Assembly: GCA_963781195.1 (NCBI GenBank)
Contig: CAWAEZ010000011.1
Location: 806,001-870,000, forward strand
Length of the DNA: 64,000 nt
Direction: 5' to 3'
Origin: JAJPKK01 sp963781195
Lineage (GTDB): Bacteria; Pseudomonadota; Alphaproteobacteria; Rhizobiales; Xanthobacteraceae
Shown piece by piece: positions 34,618 to 42,643 of the stretch (position 1 is its first letter; every line of letters begins with the position of its first letter). A program made the position numbers and the translations under genes. The notes beneath the pieces were generated by a model that was given only the letters and a program-made list of their open reading frames with translations, made no database searches and was not told the origin of the DNA.

Positions 34618-34724
34618 CGACGGGCGGTTTTTGACCGCGGCGCGCCCCGCCGCTTCTTCAGGTCGCGCCAGGATCACGAATTTGGTGCCATAATGGACGC
34701 CTCAGCCATGAAGGGGCACCGAAT

Positions 34725-34899
34725 ATGCTGTTCGTCCTGATCAACATCGCGATCGTGATCGTCGTCGGGGCGATCCTGTATCGACAGGTTCGTCCGCGAC
34801 GGACGACTGGCCAACCTGCTCAAGATCCTGGTCGGATTGATCTGCTTGCTCGCGATCCTGCAGCGGCTGCTGCCGGCGCTCGGCGTCGGGATTTTCTAG
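34725..34899 (+). pseudogene. Small membrane protein gene with a one-base frameshift
   Basis: ATG 34725 opens a strongly hydrophobic start (MLFVLINIAIVIVVGAILY), and 60 bp later a second hydrophobic, protein-like stretch (LLKILVGLICLLAIL...GVGIF, stop at 34897) continues in the next frame. Skipping one base near 34788 (CAG-G-TTC) joins them into a 57-residue, two-helix membrane protein. In the first frame the product would instead run on as a Pro/Arg/Ala-rich tail without membrane character. It is either a decayed gene, a sequencing error or, less likely, a programmed frameshift. A CATAAT box at 34689 could be its -10 promoter element. Confidence 0.45.
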
Positions 34900-34936
34900 G
34901 TCGGCCGGTTCCGAGGCCGGCGGGTACGAACCGTTT

Positions 34937-35104
34937 TTACGCACCCTCCGGCTTTGGCTTGTCGGCGAGCTCCGCGAGGCGAAGCCAGCGTTCCGCCTCC
35001 GCCTGGTTGAATTCCTTGATTCGAACGTCCGTCGCGGCCTCCACCCTCGCGAGGCAGGCGGCCGCCTGCATACGGTACCAATCGGCGTTCTTCTGATCCA
35101 TCAT
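34937..35104 (-). CDS. Small helical protein, 55 residues, unknown function
   Basis: A short gene on the minus strand: two consecutive ATG codons (35104 and 35101) follow a GGGGG-type site by four or more bases and give a compact, amphipathic-helix protein with the pattern WYRMQAAACLARVEAA..FNQAEAERWLRLAELA, ending in a Lys/Pro-rich tail. The even charge distribution and lack of a signal peptide indicate a soluble cytosolic protein. Similar short proteins are common in Rhizobiales, but I cannot attach a family name or role. It converges with the small frameshifted membrane gene. Confidence 0.6.
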   Translation of the reverse strand: MMDQKNADWYRMQAAACLARVEAATDVRIKEFNQAEAERWLRLAELADKPKPEGA

Positions 35105-35430
35105 TCACCCCCGGAACATTGTGACGTGTTGGCGTTGCGGGAGTGAGACGGCGAATTGCCACATCGTGCGCGCACGAATTGCCACACCGTGCGCGCACGA
35201 ATTGCCACATCGTGCGTGCAAATTGCCGCCCTGCGCGGACCGGCAGCGCGCCGCCGGACAGTGGTGTCGCCGGCGACGGGCCGCCACACGGCAGAGCAGC
35301 TCTGTCGGTAGCGCAGCTCTTGCCGATTTCGGCTTCTTGCGGCACTCTCCGGCGGAACTCGCTGCCCCTCATCGGCGGCGCAGTGACACAAAAGCCCGGG
35401 ATAGACCGGCCAAAACAAAAGGGGAGGACG
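35105..35430. other. Intergenic region with 23-bp iterons
   Basis: About 325 bp separating the small reverse gene from the di-haem cytochrome gene. It holds three and a third copies of a 23-bp repeat (35153-35229, separate entry). The remaining sequence toward 35430 must contain the cytochrome promoter; no further gene is seen. Confidence 0.45.
35153..35229. repeat. Three to four 23-bp iterons with palindromic core GTGCGCGCAC
   Basis: Units start at 35153, 35176 and 35199 with consensus GAATTGCCACATCGTG followed by CGCGCAC, and a partial fourth near 35222. The core GTGCGCGCAC is self-complementary, so each unit offers a dyad to a dimeric regulator. They lie about 200-280 bp upstream of the cytochrome gene start and just beyond the start of the small reverse gene. 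Confidence 0.6.
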
Positions 35431-36450
35431 ATGACGAAGCGCTTCGTGACCGCTGCTGTTTTATCGCTGGCCGCCGCCGGTTGCGCCACCGCCGTGGTAG
35501 CCGCCGAGGGGCCTCCCATGCCGTGGGCGTGGGGAACCACCACCCCGCCGCCGGCCGTGCTGCCGCCCCCTGCCCCGCCGGCGCCGCCGCCGGTCCTCGA
35601 CAACGCCAAGCTGCTGTCGGTGCCGGGGTCGAAATTCCAGTTCACCCGCGCGCAGGTCGCCAACCGCCACGCCCCGGCCGACTGGTTCCCCGAGGACCAC
35701 CCGGCGATGCCCGACATCGTCGCCCACGGCCGCGATACCGCCCAACCGGTGATCTACGCTTGCGGTCTCTGCCACTATCCCAACGGCAAAGGCCGGCCCG
35801 AGAACGCCAACGTTACCGGCTTGTCCTACGAATACATCGTTCAGCAGCTGATGGACTTCAAGAACGGCGCCCGCAAGACCTCCGATCCGCGCAAGACCAA
35901 CACCGGTCTGATGGCCGGCTTCGCGAAGAACATGACCGACGACGAGATCAAGGCGGCGGCGCATTACTTCTCGCAGATTCCCGCTACCCCCTGGATCAAG
36001 GTGGTCGAGACCGACACGGTGCCGAAGACAAATGCCGTCAACGGCATGTTCCTCACCATCGAGGGCGACGCCGCCGGCACCGAGCCGCTCGGCCAACGCA
36101 TCATCGAGACGCCGGAGAACGCGGAGCACACCGAGTACCTGCGCAACCCGCGTTCCCCGTTCGTCGCCTATGTCCCCAAGGGCAGCATCAAGAAGGGCGA
36201 GGAACTCGTCACCACCGGCGCCGGCAAGGTGACCGCCTGCACGGTCTGCCATGGCCCCGACCTGCGCGGCATGGGTCCGGTTCCGACCCTCGCCGGCCGT
36301 TCGCCGAGCTACCTCGGTCGCCAGCTCTACGACATGCAGCACGGCAACCGCGCCGGCGCATGGACCCCGCTGATGTACCCGGTGGTCGCCAAGCTCGATG
36401 CCGACGACATGCTCAATGCGGCGGCCTACCTCGCTTCGCTCAAGCCGTAA
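35431..36450 (+). CDS. Exported di-haem cytochrome c
   Basis: A 339-residue precursor with a signal peptide (cleaved near AVVAAEG), a Pro-rich stretch (about 35-55), and two cytochrome c domains with haem motifs CGLCH (about 111-115) and CTVCH (about 270-274). Each has a downstream Met-containing segment suited to axial ligation (GLMAGFAKNM; PLMYPVV). The pattern resembles the di-haem c4/c5-like carriers that serve periplasmic dehydrogenases or oxidases. A GGGGAGG site precedes ATG 35431 and a strong terminator follows at 36472. No dehydrogenase gene is adjacent, so the partner is unknown. Iterons upstream may regulate it. Confidence 0.85.
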   Translation: MTKRFVTAAVLSLAAAGCATAVVAAEGPPMPWAWGTTTPPPAVLPPPAPPAPPPVLDNAKLLSVPGSKFQFTRAQVANRHAPADWFPEDHPAMPDIVAHGRDTAQPVIYACGLCHYPNGKGRPENANVTGLSYEYIVQQLMDFKNGARKTSDPRKTNTGLMAGFAKNMTDDEIKAAAHYFSQIPATPWIKVVETDTVPKTNAVNGMFLTIEGDAAGTEPLGQRIIETPENAEHTEYLRNPRSPFVAYVPKGSIKKGEELVTTGAGKVTACTVCHGPDLRGMGPVPTLAGRSPSYLGRQLYDMQHGNRAGAWTPLMYPVVAKLDADDMLNAAAYLASLKP

Positions 36451-36471
36451 CGACACCGTTCTCGGACCTCT

Positions 36472-36497
36472 AGGGCCGGGCTCGTCCCGGCCCTTTT
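36472..36497 (+). terminator. Rho-independent terminator after the di-haem cytochrome gene
   Basis: AGGGCCGGG pairs with CCCGGCCCT around a CTCGT loop, followed by TTTT. It starts 22 bp after the stop codon. Confidence 0.85.
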
Positions 36498-36616
36498 CAT
36501 TTGGCGCGGCGCCGGCCGGCCGGTCGCGCCGCCGGCTTTGATCCATCTCAAGGGAAACCCGGGAGGCGAGCGTAGAAACAGCGTGACCCGGCACGAGTCC
36601 GGACACGGGGAGCGCC

Positions 36617-36955
36617 ATGAAGCAGGGGATCGAAGGCACCACCGTATTCGACGGCGCGCAGGCCCAAAAGGGCTTGGCGCTCAACAAGATGTGCTTCTCC
36701 TTCAACGATGCCGCGAACCGCGCCGCATTCCTGCGCGACGAAGACGCCTATTGCAGGAAATATGGCCTCACCCCGGAGCAGCGCGCCGCCGTCGCTCACC
36801 GCAATGTGCTGGAGCTGATCGCGGCGGGCGGGAACGTCTACTACCTCGCCAAGCTCGCCGGCATCTTCGGCCTCAGCGTCCAGGACATCGGCGCGCAGCA
36901 GACCGGGATGTCGGTCGAGGCGTTCAAAGCAAAATTGCAGGCGGCGGGAACCTAG
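36617..36955 (+). CDS. ligA: Protocatechuate 4,5-dioxygenase alpha (small) subunit
   Basis: A 112-residue protein matching LigA, the small subunit of the type II extradiol enzyme that opens protocatechuate between C4 and C5. The sequence has the family pattern FDGAQAQKGLALNKMCFSF, LTPEQRAAV and the C-terminal helix YYLAKLAGIFGLS, and has normal length. LigA forms the lid of the active site whose iron is held by LigB. The ligB gene follows after 15 bp on the same strand, an operon. The start ATG 36617 is preceded by a GGGGAGC site. Aromatic acids funnelled to protocatechuate would enter the meta-cleavage route here. Confidence 0.92.
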   Translation: MKQGIEGTTVFDGAQAQKGLALNKMCFSFNDAANRAAFLRDEDAYCRKYGLTPEQRAAVAHRNVLELIAAGGNVYYLAKLAGIFGLSVQDIGAQQTGMSVEAFKAKLQAAGT

Positions 36956-36970
36956 CGGCGGGAGATCTCT

Positions 36971-37837
36971 ATGGCACGCATCATCGGCGGCGTCGGCACC
37001 ACCCACGTCCCCTCGATCGGAAACGCGGTGGCCAAGGGACTGCAACAGGATCCCTACTGGAGACCGTTTTTCGACGGCTTCTCCGCCGTCCATCAGTGGC
37101 TTGCGAACAAAACGCCCGACATCGCGGTGGTGTTCTACAACGACCACGGCCTCAACTTTTTCCTCGACAAGATGCCGACCTTCGCCGTGGGCGCGGCGGC
37201 GGAATACCGCAATTCCGATGAAGGCTGGGGCATCCCGGTCTCGCGCCCCTTCCCCGGCGACGCCGCGCTGTCTTGGCACATCATCGAGTCCCTGGTGGCG
37301 GACGAGTTCGACGTGACGACCTGCCAGGAGATGCTGGTCGATCATGCCTTCACGATCCCGCTCGGGCTGCTGTGGCCGGGAGCCGAGAACCGTCCGGTGC
37401 GCACCGTCCCGATCGCGGTCAACACCGTCCAGCATCCGTTGCCGTCGCCGGCCCGGTGCTTCAAGTTCGGCCAGTCGGTCGGGCGCGCCATCGAGAGCTA
37501 TGCGGGGGACACCAAGGTCCTGGTGGTCGGCACCGGCGGGCTTTCCCACCAGCTCGACGGCAAGCGGGCGGGCTTCATCAACAAGGAGTTCGACCTGTGG
37601 TGCCTCGACAAGATCGTCGCCGATCCTGAGGCGCTGACGCGGCGGACCAGCCTCGAGATCGTGAAGGAGGCGGGCAGCCAGGGCGTCGAGCTTCTCAACT
37701 GGATCGCCATGCGCGGCGCCCTGACCGGACGGGTCGCCAAGCTCCACAGCAACTATCACGTCCCCATCTCCAACACCGCGTCGGCCGTGCTGGCGATGGA
37801 AAACCACGGCCAGGCGGCGCTGCGCAAAGCCGGATAA
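36971..37837 (+). CDS. ligB: Protocatechuate 4,5-dioxygenase beta (large) subunit
   Basis: A 288-residue catalytic subunit of the LigB family. The Fe(II) ligands expected from the family are visible as His12 (GTTHVPS), His59 (YNDHGLNF) and a Glu near residue 240, with the catalytic His in the GGLSHQL segment (about residue 192). Product of the LigAB reaction is 4-carboxy-2-hydroxymuconate semialdehyde. The genes for the next steps (ligC, ligI, ligJ, ligK) are not in the window; only a distant COG3618 hydrolase at 9870 belongs to the LigI family type. Related gallate or methylgallate dioxygenases are a possible alternative substrate class. Confidence 0.92.
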   Translation: MARIIGGVGTTHVPSIGNAVAKGLQQDPYWRPFFDGFSAVHQWLANKTPDIAVVFYNDHGLNFFLDKMPTFAVGAAAEYRNSDEGWGIPVSRPFPGDAALSWHIIESLVADEFDVTTCQEMLVDHAFTIPLGLLWPGAENRPVRTVPIAVNTVQHPLPSPARCFKFGQSVGRAIESYAGDTKVLVVGTGGLSHQLDGKRAGFINKEFDLWCLDKIVADPEALTRRTSLEIVKEAGSQGVELLNWIAMRGALTGRVAKLHSNYHVPISNTASAVLAMENHGQAALRKAG

Positions 37838-37947
37838 CGCAATGCGGACGCCGGCCGGGATTTCGGGTTAGTCTGGATCGGCGCCGAGGTGAGCCGGTCG
37901 CTGGCGCAGCGGCGCGATCCGAGTTGGCCGCAACGGGGATTGCCGCG

Positions 37948-38388
37948 ATGAATTCCACACTCGGACGACGGGCTGCCTGCCGCGCCACGCGACGGCGCAT
38001 CGGTGCCGGCATGATCGGGCTCGCCGGGTGTTTCGCAGGCGTCGGTCCGGTGTCCGCCGCCGAACGGGACCTGTCGCGAGACTTCCAGGCCTGCCTCGAT
38101 CAGGCCGGCGGCGTCACTCCGCGCATGATCGACTGCATCACGACCGAGCTCAAGCGTCAGGATGACCGCCTCAATCAGAACTACAAGAAACTGATGTCAA
38201 GCCTCTCTAATGAAAGAAAAAAAGACCTCCAGGAGGCGCAACGCGCATGGCTGAGGTTCCGCGACGCGAACTGCCGCTTCTACAACGATCCCGACGGCGG
38301 CACGGCGGCACGGGTGGAAGCCAACGACTGCATCCTCAATGCCACCGCCGACCGCGCGAGCGAGCTCAAGCTATTGTCCCATGACTGA
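37948..38388 (+). CDS. LprI-like (DUF1311) exported protein
   Basis: A 146-residue precursor. After an Arg-rich start and signal peptide (cleaved near VSAAE) the mature domain carries the LprI/DUF1311 pattern: QACLDQAG, MIDCITTELKRQDDRLNQNYKKLM, LQEAQRAWLRFRDANC and a last Cys in NDCILN, with four cysteines for two disulfides. Mycobacterial LprI inhibits lysozyme; in Gram-negatives the role is less defined. Start ATG 37948 gives a normal signal. It is downstream of ligAB on the same strand, with a 110-bp gap, and converges with the reverse gene at 38480. Confidence 0.8.
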   Translation: MNSTLGRRAACRATRRRIGAGMIGLAGCFAGVGPVSAAERDLSRDFQACLDQAGGVTPRMIDCITTELKRQDDRLNQNYKKLMSSLSNERKKDLQEAQRAWLRFRDANCRFYNDPDGGTAARVEANDCILNATADRASELKLLSHD

Positions 38389-38479
38389 AGCGCTCGTGCC
38401 GGAGCCACAGGGGCATCGGGCTGCCGGGGCGGGGGTTGCGCCGACCGCCCCAGGTCACGACATGGCGCAGCGCGCCGGT

Positions 38480-38752
38480 TCAGCCGCGGCGTCCCTGGTT
38501 TTGCTGGGCGTCGAGCCAATCGGCCAGCGACTGAGCCTGTGCGCTCGACTTGGCGAGTTTCTTCTTGGAGCTCGCCCTCACGGCGCTCTGCTTGCGCGGC
38601 GCCGGCTTGGCGGAGGGGTTGGCGGCTTCATGGGCGAGTCGGAGCTCGCGCAGCCGGGCCATCTTCTCGCGCATCTGCTGCGCGTCGATTTCAATCTGTG
38701 ACATCTGCTTGGATCCCGCTTTCTCACGCTTTTCCTTGAACGAATCTGCCAT
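38480..38752 (-). CDS. Small basic helical protein, unknown function
   Basis: A 90-residue cytosolic protein rich in Lys, Arg, Glu, Gln and Ala with no hydrophobic core large enough for a membrane span: KEKREKAGSKQMSQIEI, MREKMARLRELRLAHEAA, then a Lys/Ser/Ala-rich basic segment and SLADWLDAQQ. The composition suggests coiled-coil or partly disordered structure, perhaps nucleic-acid binding. A GGGGG-type site precedes ATG 38752. Similar short proteins occur widely in alphaproteobacteria; the function is not known. It is convergent with the LprI-like gene and divergent from the TRIC-fusion gene. Confidence 0.6.
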   Translation of the reverse strand: MADSFKEKREKAGSKQMSQIEIDAQQMREKMARLRELRLAHEAANPSAKPAPRKQSAVRASSKKKLAKSSAQAQSLADWLDAQQNQGRRG

Positions 38753-38945
38753 CGTCGTCCCCCTTCTGGAGCGCGGCGCTCCGAAACAGCTACAGACACA
38801 GCGGGTTCGCCGGCCCCGTGCTGCACACGAAACCGGTGGCGGGACCATGCCCTTCCCGCAGCGCAAAGTCGAGAAGGATGCGCAGCGGCGCATCAGCCTT
38901 CGAGGCGCACTTGCTGCCCGCGTAGCGTGACGGCATGATCGGCCG

Positions 38946-40541
38946 ATGCGCCGCGCCCCCTCGCGATCGACCCTGCCGGCCACGCGGCCGAGGCGAGTGC
39001 TCGGCACCGGCATCGTGCGCGTCGTGCTGGCCGCGCTCGTCTTCGGCATCCTCGGTATCCTCGCGACGGGCTCTGCGGCCGCCCAGCAGCAGGCGCCCCC
39101 CGCTTCGGCGCAGCCGGCCGTCAGAATTCTTCACGGTGGGTGGTATCCCTGGGACCCTTATCAGTACCGTGAGTTCAGGCGCGGCGGCGCGATGCTCACC
39201 GGCTTCGACGTCGAAATCGAGCGCGCCATCGCCAAAATCCTCGGCGTCGACCTGCTGCTGCCCGAGATGTCGTGGGAAGAGCATCTGGCGGCGCTGGCCG
39301 ACGGCAAGGCCGACATCGCGGCCGGAGCGACTTACAGCGACGAGCGCAACCGTTACGCGCATTTCTCCAAACCCTATCGGCAGGAGACCGATGTCCTCGT
39401 GCTGCGCCGGGGCGAGGGCGCGCGCTACGGCTTCACCTCCGTCAAGCAGATGCTGGAGGAGTTTTCGCGGTTGCATTTCCGCCTCGGCGTGGTCGCCGGG
39501 TTCACCTATGCGAGCGACGAGGTCAACGCCTACATCGCCGACCCCGCCAACAGCGACGTCATCGTCAAGGTCGGCGACGACAGCCAGAATCTCCAGAATC
39601 TGCTCGGCCGCGGCATCGACGGTTTCATCGCCGACCGCATCGTCGCCGCGACCGTTGCCTGGCGACAGCGCAAGAGCGACGCGGTCGAGGAATACCCGCT
39701 CCACATCTCCGCCGCGATCCATTTCATGCTGAGCCGGGCCTCGATGCCGCCGGCGATGCTCGATCGCGTCAACGGCGCCATCGACGAGATCAAGGAAAGC
39801 GGCGAATTCCAGCGCATCGCCGACACCTACGCGCTTCCCATCCTGGTTCACCAGACCCTCGACAGCCATTGGTTCCGCGCCCTCGCTCTGCTCGGCACGT
39901 TCGCCTTCACGGTCTCGGGGATCGTGCTCGCCCATGCCGGCCGCTACACCCTGTTCGGGGCGCTGGTGCTCGCGAGCGTCCCGGCGCTGGGCGGCGGGGT
40001 GCTGCGCGACCTCATCGTCCAGCGCGAGCCGCTCGGCGTCGTCCGCGATCCCGTGGTGGTGCTGACGGTGATCGGGACGGTGCTGCTGGGCATGGGGCTG
40101 TTGCGGCTCGCCGCGCTCGGCGGCGCCCTCCCGGTGGTGCAGTCGCTGCTTGCCCGCAAGCGGCTCGGCACCCATCTCATCGAGATCTGCGACGCGCTCG
40201 GCCTCGCCGCCTTCCTGGTCCTCGGCGTCGTCGTCATCCTCGACACCTCGGTGCAGCCCCTGTGGCTGTGGGGACCGATTTCGGCGGTGATCGGCAGCTC
40301 CTTCGGCGGCCTGATCCGCGACATGATGCGCCAGGACGGCGAGCTTGCGAGCCTGCGGGGCCAGCTCTACCCGGAAATCGCGGCGACCTGGGGCCTCGCC
40401 TTCTCCCTGTTCCTGGGGTGGGAGGCCGAGCGGCTGCAGCCGGAGGAAATCTGGCTCGGCGTCGTCGTCACCATCGCCGGCGCATTCCTCACCCGGATGA
40501 CGGCGGTGGCGTTCGGACTGAAGGGATGGCCGTACGCCTAA
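38946..40541 (+). CDS. Periplasmic solute-binding domain fused to a TRIC-type (UPF0126) channel
   Basis: A 531-residue fusion. After a signal or anchor segment (about 17-45) comes an SBP_bac_3 amino-acid-binding-type domain (about 58-290) with GFDVEIERAIAKIL, MSWEEHLAALADGKADIAAGATYSDER, and the second lobe. The C-terminal part (about 300-525) is a seven-helix TRIC/YadS-like channel, with the GGGVLRD motif near 349-355 and, in the second repeat, GGLIRDMMR. The domain order puts a ligand-binding module outside and a cation-channel-like module in the membrane, suggesting ligand-gated conductance, an inference. Start: ATG 38946 with an Arg-rich n-region. Upstream is the divergent small basic protein gene. 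Confidence 0.85.
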   Translation: MRRAPSRSTLPATRPRRVLGTGIVRVVLAALVFGILGILATGSAAAQQQAPPASAQPAVRILHGGWYPWDPYQYREFRRGGAMLTGFDVEIERAIAKILGVDLLLPEMSWEEHLAALADGKADIAAGATYSDERNRYAHFSKPYRQETDVLVLRRGEGARYGFTSVKQMLEEFSRLHFRLGVVAGFTYASDEVNAYIADPANSDVIVKVGDDSQNLQNLLGRGIDGFIADRIVAATVAWRQRKSDAVEEYPLHISAAIHFMLSRASMPPAMLDRVNGAIDEIKESGEFQRIADTYALPILVHQTLDSHWFRALALLGTFAFTVSGIVLAHAGRYTLFGALVLASVPALGGGVLRDLIVQREPLGVVRDPVVVLTVIGTVLLGMGLLRLAALGGALPVVQSLLARKRLGTHLIEICDALGLAAFLVLGVVVILDTSVQPLWLWGPISAVIGSSFGGLIRDMMRQDGELASLRGQLYPEIAATWGLAFSLFLGWEAERLQPEEIWLGVVVTIAGAFLTRMTAVAFGLKGWPYA

Positions 40542-40664
40542 GCCACCACGGGCGCCGCGCAAGCTCCGCTGCCATCCGATGTCGGTTTGGGAGGATCGCG
40601 TCGCATCCATGCGGGCGGTGGCGAACCGTGATATCTGTCCGCCGACAAAAACAGGGAGGACGGA

Positions 40665-40979
40665 ATGCGAGGCTTGATCGTCTTGGCGGCGATGGTCGCC
40701 GGCACGTCGGCGTTGGTCAGCGGAGCGGTGTTCGGGCAGGAATGCATCCGTCCGGAATGGGGAAAGTGCGTGTCGTTCCCGAACGGCGGCTCGCACACCG
40801 GAATGTCGATCCAGAAGGAAAAGATCCAGGCGGAGGTCACCCCCGGCCCGGACATCTGCGTCGCCAACGAGGAAGAGATCGGCGGCTACACCTTCGCCCG
40901 GTTCGCCCGCAACGGCGCGCCCTGGCCGAATGCCGACTGGGCCGCGAACGTCGACGACTTCTGCTTCTACCAGAAGTGA
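40665..40979 (+). CDS. Small exported protein with Cys pairs, unknown function
   Basis: A 104-residue precursor with a signal peptide (cleaved near VFGQE) and a mature domain of about 78 residues with four cysteines, suited to two disulfides, and a beta-rich look (SIQKEKIQAEVTPGPDICV, GYTFARFARNG). The GGGAGGA site before ATG 40665 is strong. I do not recognise the family. It is followed by a palindromic repeat and a bidirectional terminator shared with the reverse NHL gene. Confidence 0.6.
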   Translation: MRGLIVLAAMVAGTSALVSGAVFGQECIRPEWGKCVSFPNGGSHTGMSIQKEKIQAEVTPGPDICVANEEEIGGYTFARFARNGAPWPNADWAANVDDFCFYQK

Positions 40980-40983
40980 GAGC

Positions 40984-41100
40984 GTAGGGTGGGCAAAGGC
41001 GCGCAACGTGAGTCCGTAGTTTGGCACCGAGTTATCGCGCCGTGCCCCACGCGTTCGACGGCTAAGACCGCGTGGGCACGCTTCGCGTTGCCCGCCCTAC
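40984..41100. repeat. Palindromic intergenic repeat (GTAGGGTGGGCAA family)
   Basis: The element begins GTAGGGTGGGCAAAG and ends GTTGCCCGCCCTAC, near-inverted ends. An internal pair, CGTGCCC.ACGCG and CGCGTGGGCACG, also forms a dyad. This fits the small non-autonomous palindromic repeats common in Bradyrhizobium-like genomes; no coding content. Confidence 0.6.
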
Positions 41101-41140
41101 CAATCTATCGTCAACCCGGGCGACGGATTGTCCCTCATAA

Positions 41141-41165
41141 AAAACCCCGGCAATGCCGGGGTTTT
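41141..41165. terminator. Bidirectional hairpin terminator
   Basis: AAAACCCCGGC and GCCGGGGTTTT flank a three-base loop, giving an A-tract on one side and a T-tract on the other. It serves the forward small exported protein gene (ends 40979) and the reverse NHL gene (ends 41194). Confidence 0.85.
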
Positions 41166-41193
41166 CCATTCGCCAGACGGATGCGGCCGGCGC

Positions 41194-42390
41194 TCAGGAC
41201 TTCTTCGGCCACACCACGCCCTGGTAGCCGAGCGGCACCGAGCCGATGCCCTTGTAGTTGAACTTCTGGACGCGCTTACCCTCGTAGGTTTCCGTGGTGT
41301 AGAGGTTGCCCTTCGAATCCGAAGCGATGCTGTGCACGCCGTAGAACTGGCCGGGCTGGCGGCCGCCGTCGCCGAACGAGGTGATCTCCTCGAGGGTGTC
41401 GCGCACGATCACGCGGACGCGCTCGTTCTGGCCGTCGGCCAGCATCAGGAAGCGCTGCTCCGGGTCCTTCGAGAACACGATGTCCCAGACCGATCCGGCG
41501 CCCTTGGTGTTCTTGGCGAAGAATTTCTCCTTTACGAAGGTGCCGTCCGGCCTGAACACCTGCAGGCGGTCGTTCTGACGGTCGCAGACATAGATGAAAT
41601 TATCGACCGACCGCTCGATGCAGTGGACCGGGTTGCGGAACTGCTGCGCCGGAGGCGCGCTCGGATTGTAGGGCCCGAGATTGGTGTCGTCGGGCTTGTT
41701 GCCGTAGGCGCCCCAGTAGCGCTTCATCACCCCGGTGTCGGCATCGATGACGGCGACGCGCTTGTTGAGATAGCCGTCGGCGATGTAGGCCTCGTTGGTC
41801 GAGGGATCGACCCAGATCTTGGCGACCCGGCCGAAGTTCTCGAGATCGTTGCTGCCCTTGTTGCCGCCGAGATGGCCGACCTGCATCAGGAACTTGCCGT
41901 CGTTGGTGAACTTGAGGATGTGGGCATCCTTCTCGCCATTGCCCCCGATCCACACGTTCCCTTTGTAGTCGACGTGAATGCCGTGGTTCGACTGAGGCCA
42001 CTCGTAGCCGGGGCCGGGACCGCCCCACGCCCGCAGCAGCGTCCCATCGGAATCATAGACGAGGACCGGCGGGGCGGTGCGGCAGCATTCGGCGATCGGC
42101 GGATTGAGCTCGGCGCCGCGCTCGTTGTTGTGCAGCCCGCTGGCGCCGCGATGGATGATCCAGATGTGGTCGAGCTCGTCGACCCACACGCCGATGGTCC
42201 AGCCCAGCAGCCAGTTGTTCGGCAGCGGCTTCGGCCACAGCGGATCGACCTCGTACACCGGAGCCTGGACCACGGAGCCCTGCGCCTCGGCGCGCTTTTG
42301 CAGCGCGGCCTGCCCGATGCCGAGGGCGAAGATGCCCGCGACGAGCGCCGAGCCATAGAGGAATGTTCGCTGGCGCAGCAACGTGAGCAT
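41194..42390 (-). CDS. Exported NHL-repeat beta-propeller protein
   Basis: A 398-residue exported protein with an N-terminal hydrophobic segment (about 10-30) and repeated blade-like motifs of the NHL/peptidylglycine-lyase type: GIHVDYKGNVWIGG, WVDPSTNEAYIADGYLNKRVAVID, CDRQNDRLQVFRPDG, DGQNERVRVI and IASDSKGNLYTTET. It probably forms a six-bladed propeller in the periplasm. Enzymes of this fold include lyases and quinoprotein-like dehydrogenases, but no cofactor motif is visible. A GGGGAGG site lies five bases before ATG 42390. Function is unassigned; it stands alone between a terminator and the divergent HupE-like gene. Confidence 0.75.
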   Translation of the reverse strand: MLTLLRQRTFLYGSALVAGIFALGIGQAALQKRAEAQGSVVQAPVYEVDPLWPKPLPNNWLLGWTIGVWVDELDHIWIIHRGASGLHNNERGAELNPPIAECCRTAPPVLVYDSDGTLLRAWGGPGPGYEWPQSNHGIHVDYKGNVWIGGNGEKDAHILKFTNDGKFLMQVGHLGGNKGSNDLENFGRVAKIWVDPSTNEAYIADGYLNKRVAVIDADTGVMKRYWGAYGNKPDDTNLGPYNPSAPPAQQFRNPVHCIERSVDNFIYVCDRQNDRLQVFRPDGTFVKEKFFAKNTKGAGSVWDIVFSKDPEQRFLMLADGQNERVRVIVRDTLEEITSFGDGGRQPGQFYGVHSIASDSKGNLYTTETYEGKRVQKFNYKGIGSVPLGYQGVVWPKKS

Positions 42391-42643
42391 GAGACCTCCC
42401 CTGATCAGCGTCCGTTCGTGGACGCTTATTGGTTGGCGTCATTATAGCTCAAACGCACCGCTTGAAAATGCCAATTCCGGCGCCTTCGCAAGGTCGACGT
42501 GACCGCCGACCGCACTGCGGGAGACGCCAGATCGCCACGACGGACGCTTGCGTCCGCAAACGCGAGCCTATAGCCGAACAGATGCGGCGCGCCGATCATG
42601 CGCCGAGCCGGCGTCAGCAGCACCGGCGTCAGGAGCAGCGGTG

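Noticed and set aside
35113..35136. EcfG-type stress promoter GGAAC...CGTT
   Set aside because: The spacer is 15 bases, shorter than the 16-17 usually given for this promoter, and it points into the iteron region rather than at a close start codon.
36548..37807. A 419-residue reverse frame opposite ligAB
   Set aside because: Complementary to the well-supported ligA and ligB coding sequences.
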